A DNA stretch of 64,000 nt from Ochotona curzoniae. Taxonomy: Eukaryota; Chordata; Mammalia; Lagomorpha; Ochotonidae. A model generated the notes under the pieces. The model was given only the letters and a program-made list of their open reading frames with translations. It was not told the origin of the DNA and ran no database searches. Both the position numbers and the translations under genes were made by a program. Shown in pieces: positions 30,701 to 41,925 of this stretch. The stretch is from assembly GCF_017591425.1 (NCBI RefSeq), contig NW_024465885.1, forward strand, positions 41,907,001 through 41,971,000, read 5' to 3'. The stretch's first letter is position 1. Each line of letters opens with the position of its first letter.

Positions 30701-31086
30701 TTGACTCCATAAGGAGAGTCATTGAGAGTGCTGTGGTCAGGGCATGCTGTCAACTCCTGAGATGAGCAGACGTTACACCATGGAGAAAGATGTCCAACTA
30801 CAGCAAGGAGGACGGGGAGGTGGAAATGACACTAAAGAGCGAAGCGGGGTAGAAAACAACACCGTGATTCCAAGGTAGGGATGACGTGTGGTACTATGGA
30901 ATTAAAGATTTGGACTGGTTTTCCCTACCCACAGATATGTGACAGGAACTGTCATCTGTCACATGATGATGAACAAGCAATCCCAGACCATGGAGCTTGG
31001 GTCTGATTCTGGGAAACAAATCAAAATAGCCATGAAAACAAGTGAGACAATCAGTCACAGAAAGACAAATAGTAAAAGATGCTTCT
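30701..31086. other. Nothing recognised
   Basis: No gene or repeat identified up to the next SINE. Confidence 0.5.
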
Positions 31087-31412
31087 TTTTTTAAGATTTA
31101 TTTATTTATTGGAAAGTCAGATATACAGAGAGGAGGAGAGACAGAGAGGAAGATCTGTCTGATGGTTCACTTCCCCAAGTGGTCGCAATGGCTGGAGCTG
31201 AGCCAATCTACACCAGGAGCTGGGAGCCTCCTCCGGGTCTCCCAAGCAGGTACAGGGTCCCAAGGCTTTTGGGCCGTCCTCCACTGCTTTTCCCAGGCCA
31301 CAAGCAGGGAGCTGGATGGGAAGTGGAGCTTCTGGGATTAGAACCGGTGCCCATCTGGGATCCCGGCGCGTTCAAGGTGAAGACTTTAGCCACTAGGCCA
31401 CAACGCTGGGCC
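31087..31412 (-). mobile_element. C-type SINE, minus copy of an inverted pair
   Basis: TTTTTTTAAGATTTATTTATTTATTGG start and CAACGCTGGGCCCC end on the plus strand. AGATGCTT flanks both sides. Confidence 0.93.
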
Positions 31413-31454
31413 CCAGATGCTTGTTCTATGAGGTATTAAAAATAGTCAAGTTCA

Positions 31455-31785
31455 GGGCCAGCACAATGGCTCAACTGACTAATCCTCTACCTCAAGATGC
31501 CAGAATCCTATATTTGCACCAGTTGGTGTCCCAGCTGCTTGACATCCCATCCAGCTCCCTGCTTGTAGCCTAGGAAAGCAATGGAGGATGGCCTGATGCC
31601 TTGGGACCCTGAATATGTAAGGGAGACCCAGAAGAAACTCCTGACTCCTGGCCTTAGATCAACTCCACTCCAGCCATTGTGACCACTGGGGAGTGAACCA
31701 GCAGATAAAAGATCTTTGATAGAAAATCTTTCTTCTGTCTCTCTTTTTCTCTGCCTTTCCAATAAAATTTTTTAAAAATAAAATA
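31455..31785 (+). mobile_element. C-type SINE, plus copy of an inverted pair
   Basis: GGGCCAGCACAATGGCTCAACTG head, CATCCAGCTCCCTGCTTGTAG body, GGGGAGTGAACCAGCAGA and an AAAATTTTTTAAAAATAAAA tail. It is more diverged than its neighbour 43 bp away. Confidence 0.88.
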
Positions 31786-32034
31786 ATATCGTTAGATTCG
31801 AAGAGTCAAATTAGTGAAATGATTTCCAAGGGCAGAGTGGAGGGGATTGGAGGGTTACTGACCAAACAACATAACGTTTCCAGCACATTGAAGAAGTTCG
31901 AGGCCTTCTGTACAGCAATGCTCTTACAGTCAACAACACTGTATCATACAAGAAAATCAAAAGCATTAATACCTTACCACAATAACTTTTAAAATAAGAA
32001 AACAACACCAAGTTCGCTGTACTATTGAAATTAA

Positions 32035-32040
32035 TTTATT
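32035..32040 (-). terminator. Poly(A) signal of the KRTAP19-type gene
   Basis: AATAAA on the minus strand about 280 bp after the stop codon, suggesting a 3' UTR of about 300 bp. Confidence 0.55.
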
Positions 32041-32319
32041 GCAATGTGGGAGTTGGTACCATATTGTGATATGAAAAAGTAAGAGAGAGAGAAAAACGGC
32101 TTGCAAGGTGAGATTCCAGGTCATCTACAGGAGGGTCATTTTGCATGCTCCGCTGCTTGTGGAGTTTGTTTCTAGAACAAAGTCGTGTCATTGAAGAGCT
32201 CGAGAGCCAGCCACTGCTGGTTGATCAAGGAGATAGCTGTGCAATTGAAAGAGGAAGTAAGGGAATCTGGAAGCAGAGCTGAATCAGGATTCCTAGCATC
32301 CAAAGAAGAGGCTCACTCT

Positions 32320-32547
32320 TCAGTAGAACTTAGAGAACCTGTATCCTCCATAGGACACTGGACGGAAGTAGGTATGGCCAAAGCCTCTGAATCCAGAGCC
32401 GCAGCCCAGTGTGGGGAAGCCACCACACCCACAGCCATGGCCGTAACCCAAACCCGTGCTACCAAAGCAACCATGGCCATAGCCCAGGCCACTGAAGCTT
32501 CTGTAGCCGAAGCCATGGCCTCCGTAGAAGTTTCCGAGGTGGCACAT
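32320..32547 (-). CDS. KRTAP19: High-glycine/tyrosine keratin-associated protein, KRTAP19 type
   Basis: A 75-codon single-exon frame with ATG at 32547. KRTAP proteins are matrix components of hair, packed between keratin filaments in the cortex. The protein is Gly/Tyr/Phe-rich: N-terminus MCHLGNFYGGHGFGY, two GLGYGHGC repeats (about residues 20-40), a GCGCGGFPTLG centre, and the conserved family ending (YFRPVSYGGYRFSKFY) as in KRTAP19 members. Length matches the family (about 60-90). A TATA box (32624-32632) lies about 77 bp before the start, with a short C-rich leader ending CCTCCTCACAGC. A poly(A) signal is at 32035-32040. It has an unusual share of His where relatives have Tyr. No other KRTAP gene is visible in the window; human KRTAP19-8 is similarly isolated, so orthology is possible but unproven. 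Confidence 0.85.
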   Translation of the reverse strand: MCHLGNFYGGHGFGYRSFSGLGYGHGCFGSTGLGYGHGCGCGGFPTLGCGSGFRGFGHTYFRPVSYGGYRFSKFY

Positions 32548-32623
32548 GCTGTGAGGAGGTGTGGGTTTATGTGGGTGTCAAGGATGAGTTTCCCGAGTGT
32601 GCCTGTCACCAACTTCTCTGGAA

Positions 32624-32632
32624 CTTATATAC
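32624..32632 (-). promoter_or_regulatory. TATA box of the KRTAP19-type gene
   Basis: Minus strand GTATATAAG, about 77 bp before the ATG, a normal distance for hair KRTAP genes. Confidence 0.75.
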
Positions 32633-34549
32633 CCCCAGTGATGGGTGGGGCAAACCACAAGGACTTCCACAATTTTCATTGCAGAGAGTAGATTACATTT
32701 AAAAATATCTTATCCATCTGATTATGCAAAAATTTTGGGCAATTTCTGGACACTAATTAGAGCTGTTTCCATTTGATTTCTGTGAAGTTTGGATTCCACA
32801 GGATGATTACACTGGCTTCAAAGTCATCTTGCTTTGGCCCTCATGTTTAAAGCTCTGTAATCAGACACCACAGCATCAACCACCTCCGATTTCATCACCA
32901 GGGATTTTTCTGTCATTATGCTCCTTTCCCAGTATCTCTGATTCCTCACCTGATTCATTAATATTTAACACAGGCAAATGTTCAGACCAAGAGGCCCGAT
33001 GGTAAACAGGAACTCACCTTCTGGGTTCTCTGAGTTCAGTCCCTTTACCTCATTACTCAAGCTAACAAGGTCATCAAAGAGCTAATGCTTACTGCCAGTA
33101 TATGGTTGATAGCAACACAGGATCAAATTTTAACAAGAAAGACTCCGCTGAAGTTGCTAATATTTAGGTATTGTCATCCGATCTCACAGCCACACGTTGC
33201 CTAAAAAAACAAAGGTTGTTTTCCAAATTCTGAATTTCTAACTTTCTATTCTTTAAGGAAACCTTAATAAACTATTTGTTAAAATACAAAGATATTCAAT
33301 TAAGCAACAATTGAACGTGATGCCTTCTTTCAAGAGGTGGTATTCAGAACGTTGGCATCCCTGTTCCTCAACAATCAGCGTCAAAACCAAGTTCAAACGC
33401 ACAGGTCATAGAATCATTCTCCATCATATGTACCACTTGAGATAGAATTATACAACGTTAGAAATGACGTCACATTCTCATTTATCAGGGGATTTAGAGA
33501 AGATCACCCAGAGTGCCCAGAGAGTGGCTCAGCTCAGACAAGAACCCAGGTCTTACACTTCTCTCTCTAGCATTTTCCCACTACACTGCACTCCTCCACC
33601 ACAGTCAAACACATGGTGCACAGGAAAGGCAAAAGCAAAGTGAATTTCATGCATTTGTCCTTTTGCTTTCCCTTCTGGAGAGCTTCCTCATTCTGGTGTT
33701 GAATCTGGACACAAGTGGCCTGGGCCTTGCCTCTTGTTGGAACTGAAAAAGACTGAAATTAGCAAACTGGAAACTGGCAGTCACAGCCTCATGGAGGTCA
33801 CCATCAGGATGTTTCTGGCACTGGCTGTTCATGAGATGGGAGAGCAAAAGGAAGTCCAGAAGTTTGATAGAGACATTGAAACTCAATGCTGCCTTATTCA
33901 ATAATGGTTTCTAAGAGATGGATATTAAAGAAGCACATGATGAATAAGACAATTCCTTCTAGAACTGGGAACCATCCATGGTAACAGTTCTCATAGTCCA
34001 AAGGTACAGGGTAAACCTGTGAAGGCCTTGCAAAGGAGCCTATAAGACCAAGCACAGTAGCCCATGGTCTAGCTTATTCCCATGCACTGAATCCATCACA
34101 AAGTCCAACACTAAAGGAGTGGTTCATTTTGAAAAGGTTGCTAAAAGCTCTGGCCTTTTCCAGCAGACTTCCATGGAAAGTGTAATCCCAAGCTTTCCCT
34201 TGCTTTAGGATAGGATGAGGGGCTGCTTGGGGAGACAAAGCAGCTGGTTTGTGACTCAGATCACAAAAAGATTCAGTCCAGGTGAGACACTGCGCTGAGC
34301 AGCCCACAGGAAGAGTCAAGGGATGGATTGAAGTGGAACTGTGTTCCCCTCCATGTTTTTCAAAGATGGATGGTTCTTGGCTACCTGATGGGAATCTGAT
34401 ATCTGAGTTGTTTTATTCTGGTTGAGCAGGTAAAAAGGACTAAGCATCAGAGGTTTCCGATGGTTCCATGTGGTCCCAAAGAGAAGCAAGGATGCACACA
34501 GTCAACCAAAGAGATCATCGGGCAGGGAGCCAGCTGCTAAGATGCTGCT
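32633..34549. other. Nothing recognised, possible MIR-like piece near 33500-33600
   Basis: A segment with GATCACCCAGAGTGCCC and AGAACCCAGGTCTTACACTTC resembles MIR. No second keratin-associated gene was found in either strand of this flank. Confidence 0.4.
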
Positions 34550-34889
34550 TGGAGGGCTGCTGTCGTGGTGAATCAGATAAAGCTGCTGCCCGCAATGTTG
34601 GCATCCCATATGGCACTGATTCATATCCTGGCAACTCCACTTCTGATCCAGCTTGCTGCAAATCACCTGGCACCTGTTTGAGAGACCTGGCTGAAGCTCC
34701 TGGCTCCTGGCTTCACACAGCTGAGCCCTAGCCATTGTTACCATCTGGGAAGTGAACTAGCAGATAAAAGAGCAAAGGAGCACTCTCTCTCTCTCTCTCT
34801 CCCTCCCTCTTTCTCTCTCTGGCTTGCACATGCCCACACGTGCTTTTCTCTCTTAATTTTTGAATGAGTAAATCTTCACAAAAAAAAAA
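34550..34889 (+). mobile_element. C-type SINE, old copy with CT-rich tract
   Basis: Diverged head, GTTGGCATCCCATATGG, CACTTCTGATCCAGCTTGCTGC, GGGAAGTGAACTAGCAGA, a (CT)n/CCCT run (34782-34820) and an A15 tail. Confidence 0.82.
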
Positions 34890-34899
34890 AAAAAACAAT

Positions 34900-35190
34900 G
34901 CTGCTTGTGACACCCAGTGTGCCCAGGTTTGAAGGTTTGCATCCTAGTTCTTAATTCTAGCTTCCTGCTATTGCCCATCCCAGGAGGCAGCGGGTGATGG
35001 TTCAAGTTGTCGGGCCCCTGATACCCACATGGGAGGCTCAGATTGAGTTATTAGTTCCTTACTTTGGATTGGCCTAAACTTGTCATTCCAGGCACTTGAA
35101 GAGTGAAACAGCACATAGAAATATATACATACGTGTGTGTGTGCGTGTGTATGTGTGTTCTCTGTCTCCTTCAAATAAATAAAAACTTTT
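34900..35190 (+). mobile_element. C-type SINE, old and truncated
   Basis: TTGTGACACCCAGTGTGCCC head remnant, GGCCCCTGATACCCACATGGGAGG, AAGAGTGAAACAGCACA, a TG-rich microsatellite (about 35129-35158) and CAAATAAATAAAAAC tail. Confidence 0.75.
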
Positions 35191-35609
35191 AAACGGGGGG
35201 GAAAAAGGATTGCAATTCATAGGTCCCAAACAGAAACTGGGAGAAGCCTATGAGACCAGGATCTACTATAAATGGGATCCTTTGCCAGATGGTTAGAGGC
35301 CTGTGTTTTCTCTTACTCTCTGCTTTAACTCCAAGGCAGTCAGAGCATCCCAGAGGGTGGGGAAGAGAAATGGGTTCTGCTTCTCTCAGAGCTGCTGGAT
35401 TTCGGGTCTGAGGCAGCTGCAAGTGTGGGAATCTTCTGGAAGCCTTTGAATATGATTATTCCAGAGCTGAACATTTTCAATCTTGACCTAAAACTATTCT
35501 TGAAACTAAAATGATTATAGGGTTTGCTTCCTTTTTCTTAATCTAAAAGATGAAGAAAATAGTATGGCATGTGATATTTTATTCAAATGAGGAAGCAAAA
35601 GTAGCCTTC
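35191..35609. other. Nothing recognised
   Basis: Ordinary intergenic DNA, AT-rich towards the end. Confidence 0.5.
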
Positions 35610-35895
35610 GAAATTGTATTTTTATTCATATATTTCAGAGACAGAGCAAAAGCTTCCATTCACTGATATACTCCTTAGATGCTTACAGTGGCCAAGGCTA
35701 GATGAGGACTGACCTGGGACTGAAGCCAGGAGCTAGAGTAGAAATCCAGGTTATCCCAATTGAGTGGCAGGATCCCAAGGACATCAGCCATCACCACAGC
35801 CTCCAGGGCCAGCATCAGCAGAAAGCAGGAATCAAGAATCAGAACCAGGAGTCAAACCCACGCACTTGGACAGGCATCTCTACAACTAAACATTC
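35610..35895 (-). mobile_element. C-type SINE, old
   Basis: Minus-strand copy with a TTTTTATTCATATATTTCAGAGACAGAG tail side and a CACTGATATACTCCTTAGATG core. The head is decayed. Confidence 0.7.
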
Positions 35896-36299
35896 ATTCC
35901 AAAATATTTTTTAAATATATATTGGTTATTTATTCAAGAAACAGACAGAGCTTCTGTTATGGTTTAGAAAACAATTTAGATGTCTAATACAGGTGCATGA
36001 AACCCAGAGTCTCATGTCAATAAACGAAAGCTGAAACTTCTCTAAGAGGAGAAGCCTCGGAAGGTGATTGGACTGGACTGGATTAGGTTGTAGGGTGAAG
36101 CCCATGATCAGATCACTGTGGTTCTTTAAAGAGAGACACATGGATGTGAAGGAAGAGTGTACTTCTGTCTCAGCTTTCTGGCTTGCCATATGATCATCCC
36201 TCCATGTGACTGACCCTCCACACAGACTCCACGAGCACCCAGGCGTCCAGTATTTGGATTATGTGTTTACAAATCAACAAGTAGCATGGCCCATGTAGT
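35896..36299. other. Nothing recognised
   Basis: The first 60 bases are AT-rich and may be a second decayed SINE tail. The rest is unique. Confidence 0.45.
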
Positions 36300-36655
36300 T
36301 GGAGAAATAGCCTCTTTCATAACTGTAGCTCAGAATGCTGGCATCTCGTATCAGAGTGCAGGTTCAAGTCCCAGCGACTCTGCCACTAGCCTCCCATTGG
36401 TACATCCAAGAAGGCAGCAGATGATAACCAAGAACCTGAGTTCTTGCCAATGTCCTGAGAAAGCAGCTGAGGCTAACCCAAGGCCTTGGACCCCTGCACT
36501 TGTGTAGGAGACTGGAAGAAGTTCTCCTGGCTTTGGACCAGCTCAGTTCTGGCCATTGCAGCATTTGGGGAATGAACCAATAGATGGAAGATCTCTTTCT
36601 CCCTCTATTCCTTTCTGTAACTCTTTTAAGTAAATAAATATTTAATTTTAAAAAG
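36300..36655 (+). mobile_element. C-type SINE, old
   Basis: Retains the B box (GTTCAAGTCCCAGCGA), a CAGCTGAGGCTAACCCAAGG middle, TGGGGAATGAACCAATAG and an AAATAAATATTTAATTTTAAA tail. Confidence 0.82.
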
Positions 36656-37409
36656 AGAGAAAGATGAAGAAAATATATCTGGTAGACTGAGGTCAAATTT
36701 TCTTGTATCAAATCTGAAGCGTGATACTTGATGCTACCAGGAATGTAAGACATCAAATTCCTTTCCAAGGAAAAGAAAAAAAAAATGCTCCTCTTTGGTT
36801 CCATCTGGGCTGCTCAAACACAGTGCTGCTAAAGCAAAGGGGCTGTAACTACAACCTGTATTGTCACTCCGTTCTGGAGACCCCGGAGGCCTGCAGGCTT
36901 GGTGGCCTGGAAGGCGAGCTTTCCAGCTCATAGAGGGCGTCTTCTCTCTGTGTCCTCACGCTGCGGGAAGAGTGAGGAAGCCATGTGGCCGCTTTGATAA
37001 GGACAGTCATCCTGACCGTGAGGATGCTGCCTCATGACCCAGTCACCCCTTCACAGCCTGATGCCTTCCTTGTGACCCGATCATCGCCCTGGTGACCTCA
37101 CCACCTCTCTCGCACCCCGAATGCCTCCCGAGTCACCCCACCTCCTGACACTGTCACCTCAGAAGAGAGGGTTTCCACACACAGTTGGCAGCCAGGAGAC
37201 AGAAGCACTCAGCTCACAGCACTGCTCTGGAGTATAAAAAAGAATGTGGGAAGAAGAAGCTGGGAACCTAGGTTCTCAACTCCTCCTTTCCAAGGTAGAC
37301 CTACAGGGCAAGGCAGAACCTAGCCAGCACTGTCGGAGAAGCACAACTAAAACAGTGAGTCCAAACTCAGAAAAACTTCCCCTTCAAAGTAGAAGAGGAA
37401 GGAAACAAT
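36656..37409. other. GC-rich patch, nothing recognised
   Basis: 36990-37150 contains repeated CCTTGTGACCCGATCATC / TGGTGACCTCACCACC phrases (GTGACC, GTCACC), perhaps a short decayed tandem repeat. No coding frame. Confidence 0.4.
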
Positions 37410-37690
37410 CCTATTATTTTTTTAAAAATTGTAAAGCAAAATGACAGCAGTGGGGGGTTGGAGGGGAGAGAGAAGAGAGAGACAGAGGAAAGGATGAAAA
37501 AAGAGAGATCTTTCATCCTCTGGTTCACTCCCTAAATGGCTACCATGGCTGCGGTTAGGGCTGGGCCAGGAACTGGGAACTGGGACTCCCACGGGGATAG
37601 CAAGGGCTACGCCATCAGATGCTTTCCCAGGTGCTTTAGAAGAAAGCTGGATTTGAAACAACGTAGCCACATCTCCAATCAGCGCTGATA
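37410..37690 (-). mobile_element. C-type SINE, old
   Basis: Minus copy with a TATTTTTTTAAAAATTG tail side, a GA-rich tract and CATCCTCTGGTTCACTCCC. The head is shortened. Confidence 0.72.
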
Positions 37691-37892
37691 GGGGATGTTA
37701 GAAGTACAAGTACCACCATGTTGGCCCAATTTCGTTACTGAATTTTAAACCAGAATACGACAGGAAATGAAAGTATATCATAGTGAAAACTGGAGGGAAA
37801 AAAGAAAAGCAAGAAAGGAGGATGGCAGGTGGGGAAGGTGGGCAGTGGGGAGGGGGTAGGAGGGACCACTGAGCTCCTAAACACAAATAGAT

Positions 37893-38212
37893 CTTTTTTT
37901 AGAAAAGATTTTTTTTATTGAAAAGATAGATATACAGAGAGAAGAGAGACAGAGAGAGAGATTTTCCACCTGCTGCTTCACTCTCCAAGTGACCAAAACA
38001 GCCAGAGCTTAGATGATCTGAAGCCAGAAGTTTCTGCTGTTTCCCAAGCAGGTGCAAGATCCCAAAGCTTTGGGCTGTCCTCTACTGCTTTCCCAGGCCA
38101 CAAGCAGGGAGCTGGGTAGGAAGTGCAGCAGCCAGGATATGAACCAGTGCCTATATAGGATCCTGGTGCATGCATGGTGAGGATTTAGCCACTAGGCTAT
38201 TGCACCAGGCCC
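37893..38212 (-). mobile_element. C-type SINE
   Basis: Plus strand starts TTTTTTTAGAAAAGATTTTTTTTATTG and ends GCACCAGGCCCC. Nearly complete. Confidence 0.88.
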
Positions 38213-39214
38213 CATTCACATATCCTATTCTTATGTTTTCACATATAATATTCAGAGACACCAGCACCCGCTAGGCTTCCTGCCCTGGCAGTTCATTCTC
38301 CAATGAACAGGGCAAGAATTATAGGAAGCAAGCTCAGAAGGGATTGGCTCAAGCTGTTCATCACTCATCCTATGTTACAGAACTTTGGCTTCTCCCGTGA
38401 GTAAGATGGAGAGGTCATCAGAGGGTTTTGATCAGAGGAGCGTTGTGAGTTGATTAGGTGTCAGTCACTCATGATTCATAAGGATCTGTGGAACAGCACT
38501 CTGTCCTCAGTACCATGCTGGGTGCTTAAGGGGAAGCAGAAGAAGCAAAGCCTTCAGGTAGTTTACCCTGCTGACAGACAGATCCCAGACAGAAGCAGCC
38601 ACTGATCCCACCAGCCCACTCAGGCTGCTCAGCCCAAACGATGTTGTGCAGCAAACAGAACAGGCTGGGGGAAGAAAAGCCAGAGAAAAGACAGGCCACA
38701 GAAGACTGGTAGAATCAGATGGCAGCGTGGACAGGTGAAGTCTGAGCTGTGCTAAGGTTGGAGGGCAGAGAGAGAAACAGCACAAGTGGTGGATCGGAAC
38801 CCTGCATAGATCCAATCTGGAGGGGATTCAAGAAGAAATGAGCAAGGCTGCAGGGGCCTGATGCTGCAGGGGTCAGGGGTCACCGATGAGGAAGTGCAAG
38901 GATGACCCCCGTGCAGTTGATAGCGGAACTGATCTGTCCTCTGCTGCTTGTCTTCACCTCTGGCTGAACTGAGGGGCCACCGATTTGCATCACTGGTTTT
39001 CTCCTTGTTACTTTTTACCAATTGAGTTTAACAAGAGGCAATTATGACAATTACCTGTAATTACAAGTGCCACTCTCTCCACAGCCTCCCTTTCCCTCCC
39101 AGTCCTGAGACAAAAATGCATATCCATTGGTGAGTAAAATTTAAATAACAAGAAACTTTTGAGCAAAACACCAGTTCATGGGGGGAAAGGCGGGGATACA
39201 TCAATAAAGAATAA
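38213..39214. other. Nothing recognised, L2/MIR-like piece near 38490-38620
   Basis: A segment with ACTCTGTCCTCAGTACCATGCTGGGTGC resembles the 3' end of L2-type repeats. No gene is supported. Confidence 0.4.
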
Positions 39215-39600
39215 AAGAACTGAAATCATGATTGCTAATTTTATGTACCAACTTGGCCATGGGGTGTACAAATACTTTATCAACTGTGATTCTGAGTTTG
39301 TGAGAGGATATTTCTGGCTGAAACGGAGTAGAGCAGATGAGCTTTCCCAGGTGGGCGTCTTGCAAAGTGAAAGGGTTGACGAGACCAGGATGACTGACCG
39401 GCCCGATGAAGAGAACATTCCCAAGACATTTCTGCTGGGATGCTGGTTTGCTTTTGACTTTGGTTTTGGTTTTGGTTTGTTTGTTTATCTGTTTGTTTTA
39501 TCCTTCCCACAGACAGGAACTGAACACTGGGTCTTGAGCCTCCCACCTCACCCTGAAGATCCTGTAACTCTAAGCCGCCATATTTGCAACTTTAAAAATG
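39215..39600 (+). mobile_element. Ancient interspersed repeat
   Basis: ATTGCTAATTTTATGTACCAACTTGGC...GGGTGTACAAATACTTTATC, followed by TGGTTTTGGTTT runs and GGGTCTTGAGCCTCC, reproduces a widespread mammalian repeat whose name I cannot recall. The 155-codon frame over it is not coding. Confidence 0.45.
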
Positions 39601-39904
39601 CTCATAGCTTGTCACTTTTCAGATGAGAAAACAGAGGCCAAAGGATATGTATTCTTGAGGTTTTCAGGAAAACATAGCCAGTAGGAAGATATAGATAATT
39701 TATAGGAATAAAGGATGGGACTTAATATGAAAATGGATCATGCAATTGTGGAGCAATGTGCTGTCTCCAAAACGCGAAGTCAGTGGTGTAAAACTAGTTC
39801 CAAAGGCCTAAAAACCAGGGGCGCCATGGTGTAGGCAACACAGCAAGTCCAAGGGCCTAAGAACCAGGGGCACCACGGTGTAGGCACCACATTCTTTCCA
39901 AAAG
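39601..39904. other. Short tandem duplication
   Basis: About 39798-39846 and 39847-39893 are two copies of a roughly 48-bp unit (CCAAGGGCCTAAGAACCAGG, then GCACCACGGTGTAGGC). Function unknown. Confidence 0.7.
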
Positions 39905-40270
39905 CCCTACCAAGAGTTGACATTGTGGCATAGCAGCTAAGATCCCACCTGCAGGGTGGGTCATTCTGTAAGAATGTTGGTTTGAGCACTGGCTGCTCCA
40001 CTCCTGCTCAAGCTCCTTTCTAATGCATCTGGGAAAGCATTAAAAAATAATAATGGCCCAAGTTCTTGGCCCTCTTCCACCCACGAGGACCCCCAGATGC
40101 AATTTCAGACTCCAGACACACTCACAGCTATTTGGAATGCAAACCAATGGATGGAAGATTCTCTCTCTCTTTCTCTCGCTCTCTCTCTCTGTCTCTCCCT
40201 CTCTCTTCCTCTCCGCCTTTCAAATAACTAAATCTTAATAAAATAAAACAAAACAAACAAAAAAAAAATT
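39905..40270 (+). mobile_element. C-type SINE, old
   Basis: GTTGACATTGTGGCATAGCAGC head, TTTGAGCACTGGCTGCTCC B-box region, a CT-rich run (40158-40213) and an AAAATAAAACAAAACAAAC tail. Confidence 0.82.
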
Positions 40271-41760
40271 CTCAGTGTCTTGCCCATGCCTCAGCATTCC
40301 TGTCCTAGCCAAGTCCCCGAAGAATTGAGTGACACCTACCTGCCCAAATGAGACTATCTTTTTTACTCTGTTCATTGATTCAGATGCCAATGTCTTCCAG
40401 AAACCACTCACAGACAATACAGAAATTATGTCTGATCAGCAAAATGGATGCACTCTACCCCAATGTAGTTGGTATGAAATTAACTACCACTTACAGATGA
40501 ACTTCCTTTATCTGTACAAAGCTGCAGATGAAAAGATGGCAAGTTTGAGGTTCCATGAATGTGTGATAAGGACTGAATGAATCACTTTAGGAAAAGTGTC
40601 CAGCTAAGTGTCTGGCAGGTAATGAGAGATCTATCAGTAGCAAACCTTATTTCACCTTATCATCATCTTATCACCATTGTTGCTAAATTCTTCCCCCACT
40701 ATAAATAGTTATCAGCTGTGGATCCCCCTACACATTCAGTTCAGAGCTACCTGAAAATGTGTTTCTAGGTTTTCTATCACAGATACGAGGGGCTTACAGT
40801 GTCTTCTTTTGTTAAACACGTGACGATCCCCAACCAGCCTCAAACATCACTCGGTACACCTCACCAGCCCTCAGTGCCTGGACCCTTCCCAGTTGCACAC
40901 AGCCCCTGCCTGCAGCAGCAGGTTCAACAGGCACCATTGGCTCCCTCCTTAGGGTTTTGCCTTCGGCCTCGATCTTTGTGTAATAACCTAGAGCTTACTC
41001 GAGGCACAGCAGAGATATTGAATAGTCACTTGCTTAATGCAAGTCATTTTCCTGTTTTCTCTTCAACCTCCATTAACAAGTGTAATTTAGGGCTGAGTGT
41101 GCAGCTATCATAAAGGGCTGCTACATTGTTTTAGCTGTGGATTATCTTTGACTCCTACTCCACAAGAAATGGAGAAATGTCCTCTAAATTAGTTTTTCTG
41201 GCCTGAGTGTCATGAGCGATGTGATTACACTGGAATCATTTTCTAGTCAATGCCATTAATGACTCTCCCTTTTTGGGTGACTGTCAGGGTCCTGTAGCTG
41301 TTTTTCCCTCCCAGGCAATAGAGCAATGCTGATATATGTTTATTAGTCACCACACACACATCTTCCTGCTTGCTTACTCCTGTTCCCACTTTAGTCCTGA
41401 TTAAATTCAACATGAACTTTGGCCTTGGACAAAAGAAGAGACAAATATAATGATGCTCCTTGAATTTATGAGGCTGCAACATGATTTGTTGAGATTGGAG
41501 ATAAGGCAGCATACTGGAAATGAGGCTAGCACATCAAGAAAAAGCCCGAGTGACCTTTTGCTCTCTCATTGACTAGCACAAGAGAATCACAGCCAGGGCT
41601 TCAACTGAAGAGGCTGTGAGAATGTTCCTGGGACCTGCGTTTTACGTTAATGTGGGAAGCATTGGGGGAGGAAAGAAGAATTACAGTGCAGTGGGTGATC
41701 AGCTGCTACCAGACTAATTGTAACACTAGACAGTATACCACTGCTTTCATTCAAACCTAC
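40271..41760. other. Nothing recognised
   Basis: A TATA-like CTATAAATAG at about 40701 and a Pro/Gln-rich open frame (40799-41113) that begins with GTG are present, but no ATG start, splice site or known family supports a gene. Confidence 0.45.
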
Positions 41761-41925
41761 AACAGGCAAATGAGCTTTATTAAACCTATTTAGCCAAAGC
41801 TCTGGGAAGCTGAATATTTTGGCCAAGACCACACAGAGGGAAAGAAGCAAAGTGGAGTTTTGAACCCAGGACTCTGACTCCAATGCATGGGCTATTTCTC
41901 TGTGTGTGGTCAAGATGCCAAGAGA
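41761..41925 (+). mobile_element. MIR-type ancient SINE
   Basis: CAAGACCACACAGAGGG, AAGTGGAGTTTTGAACCCAGGACTCTGACTCC is the classic MIR 3' pattern. Confidence 0.6.

Noticed and set aside
32185..32691. A 168-codon plus-strand frame
   Set aside because: It is the antisense of the KRTAP19-type gene; the Gly-rich repeat on the other strand keeps it open.
40799..41113. Pro/Gln-rich frame after a TATA-like box, thought of as a cornified-envelope gene
   Set aside because: It starts with GTG, the nearest upstream ATG meets a stop after three codons, and the sequence does not follow any family closely.
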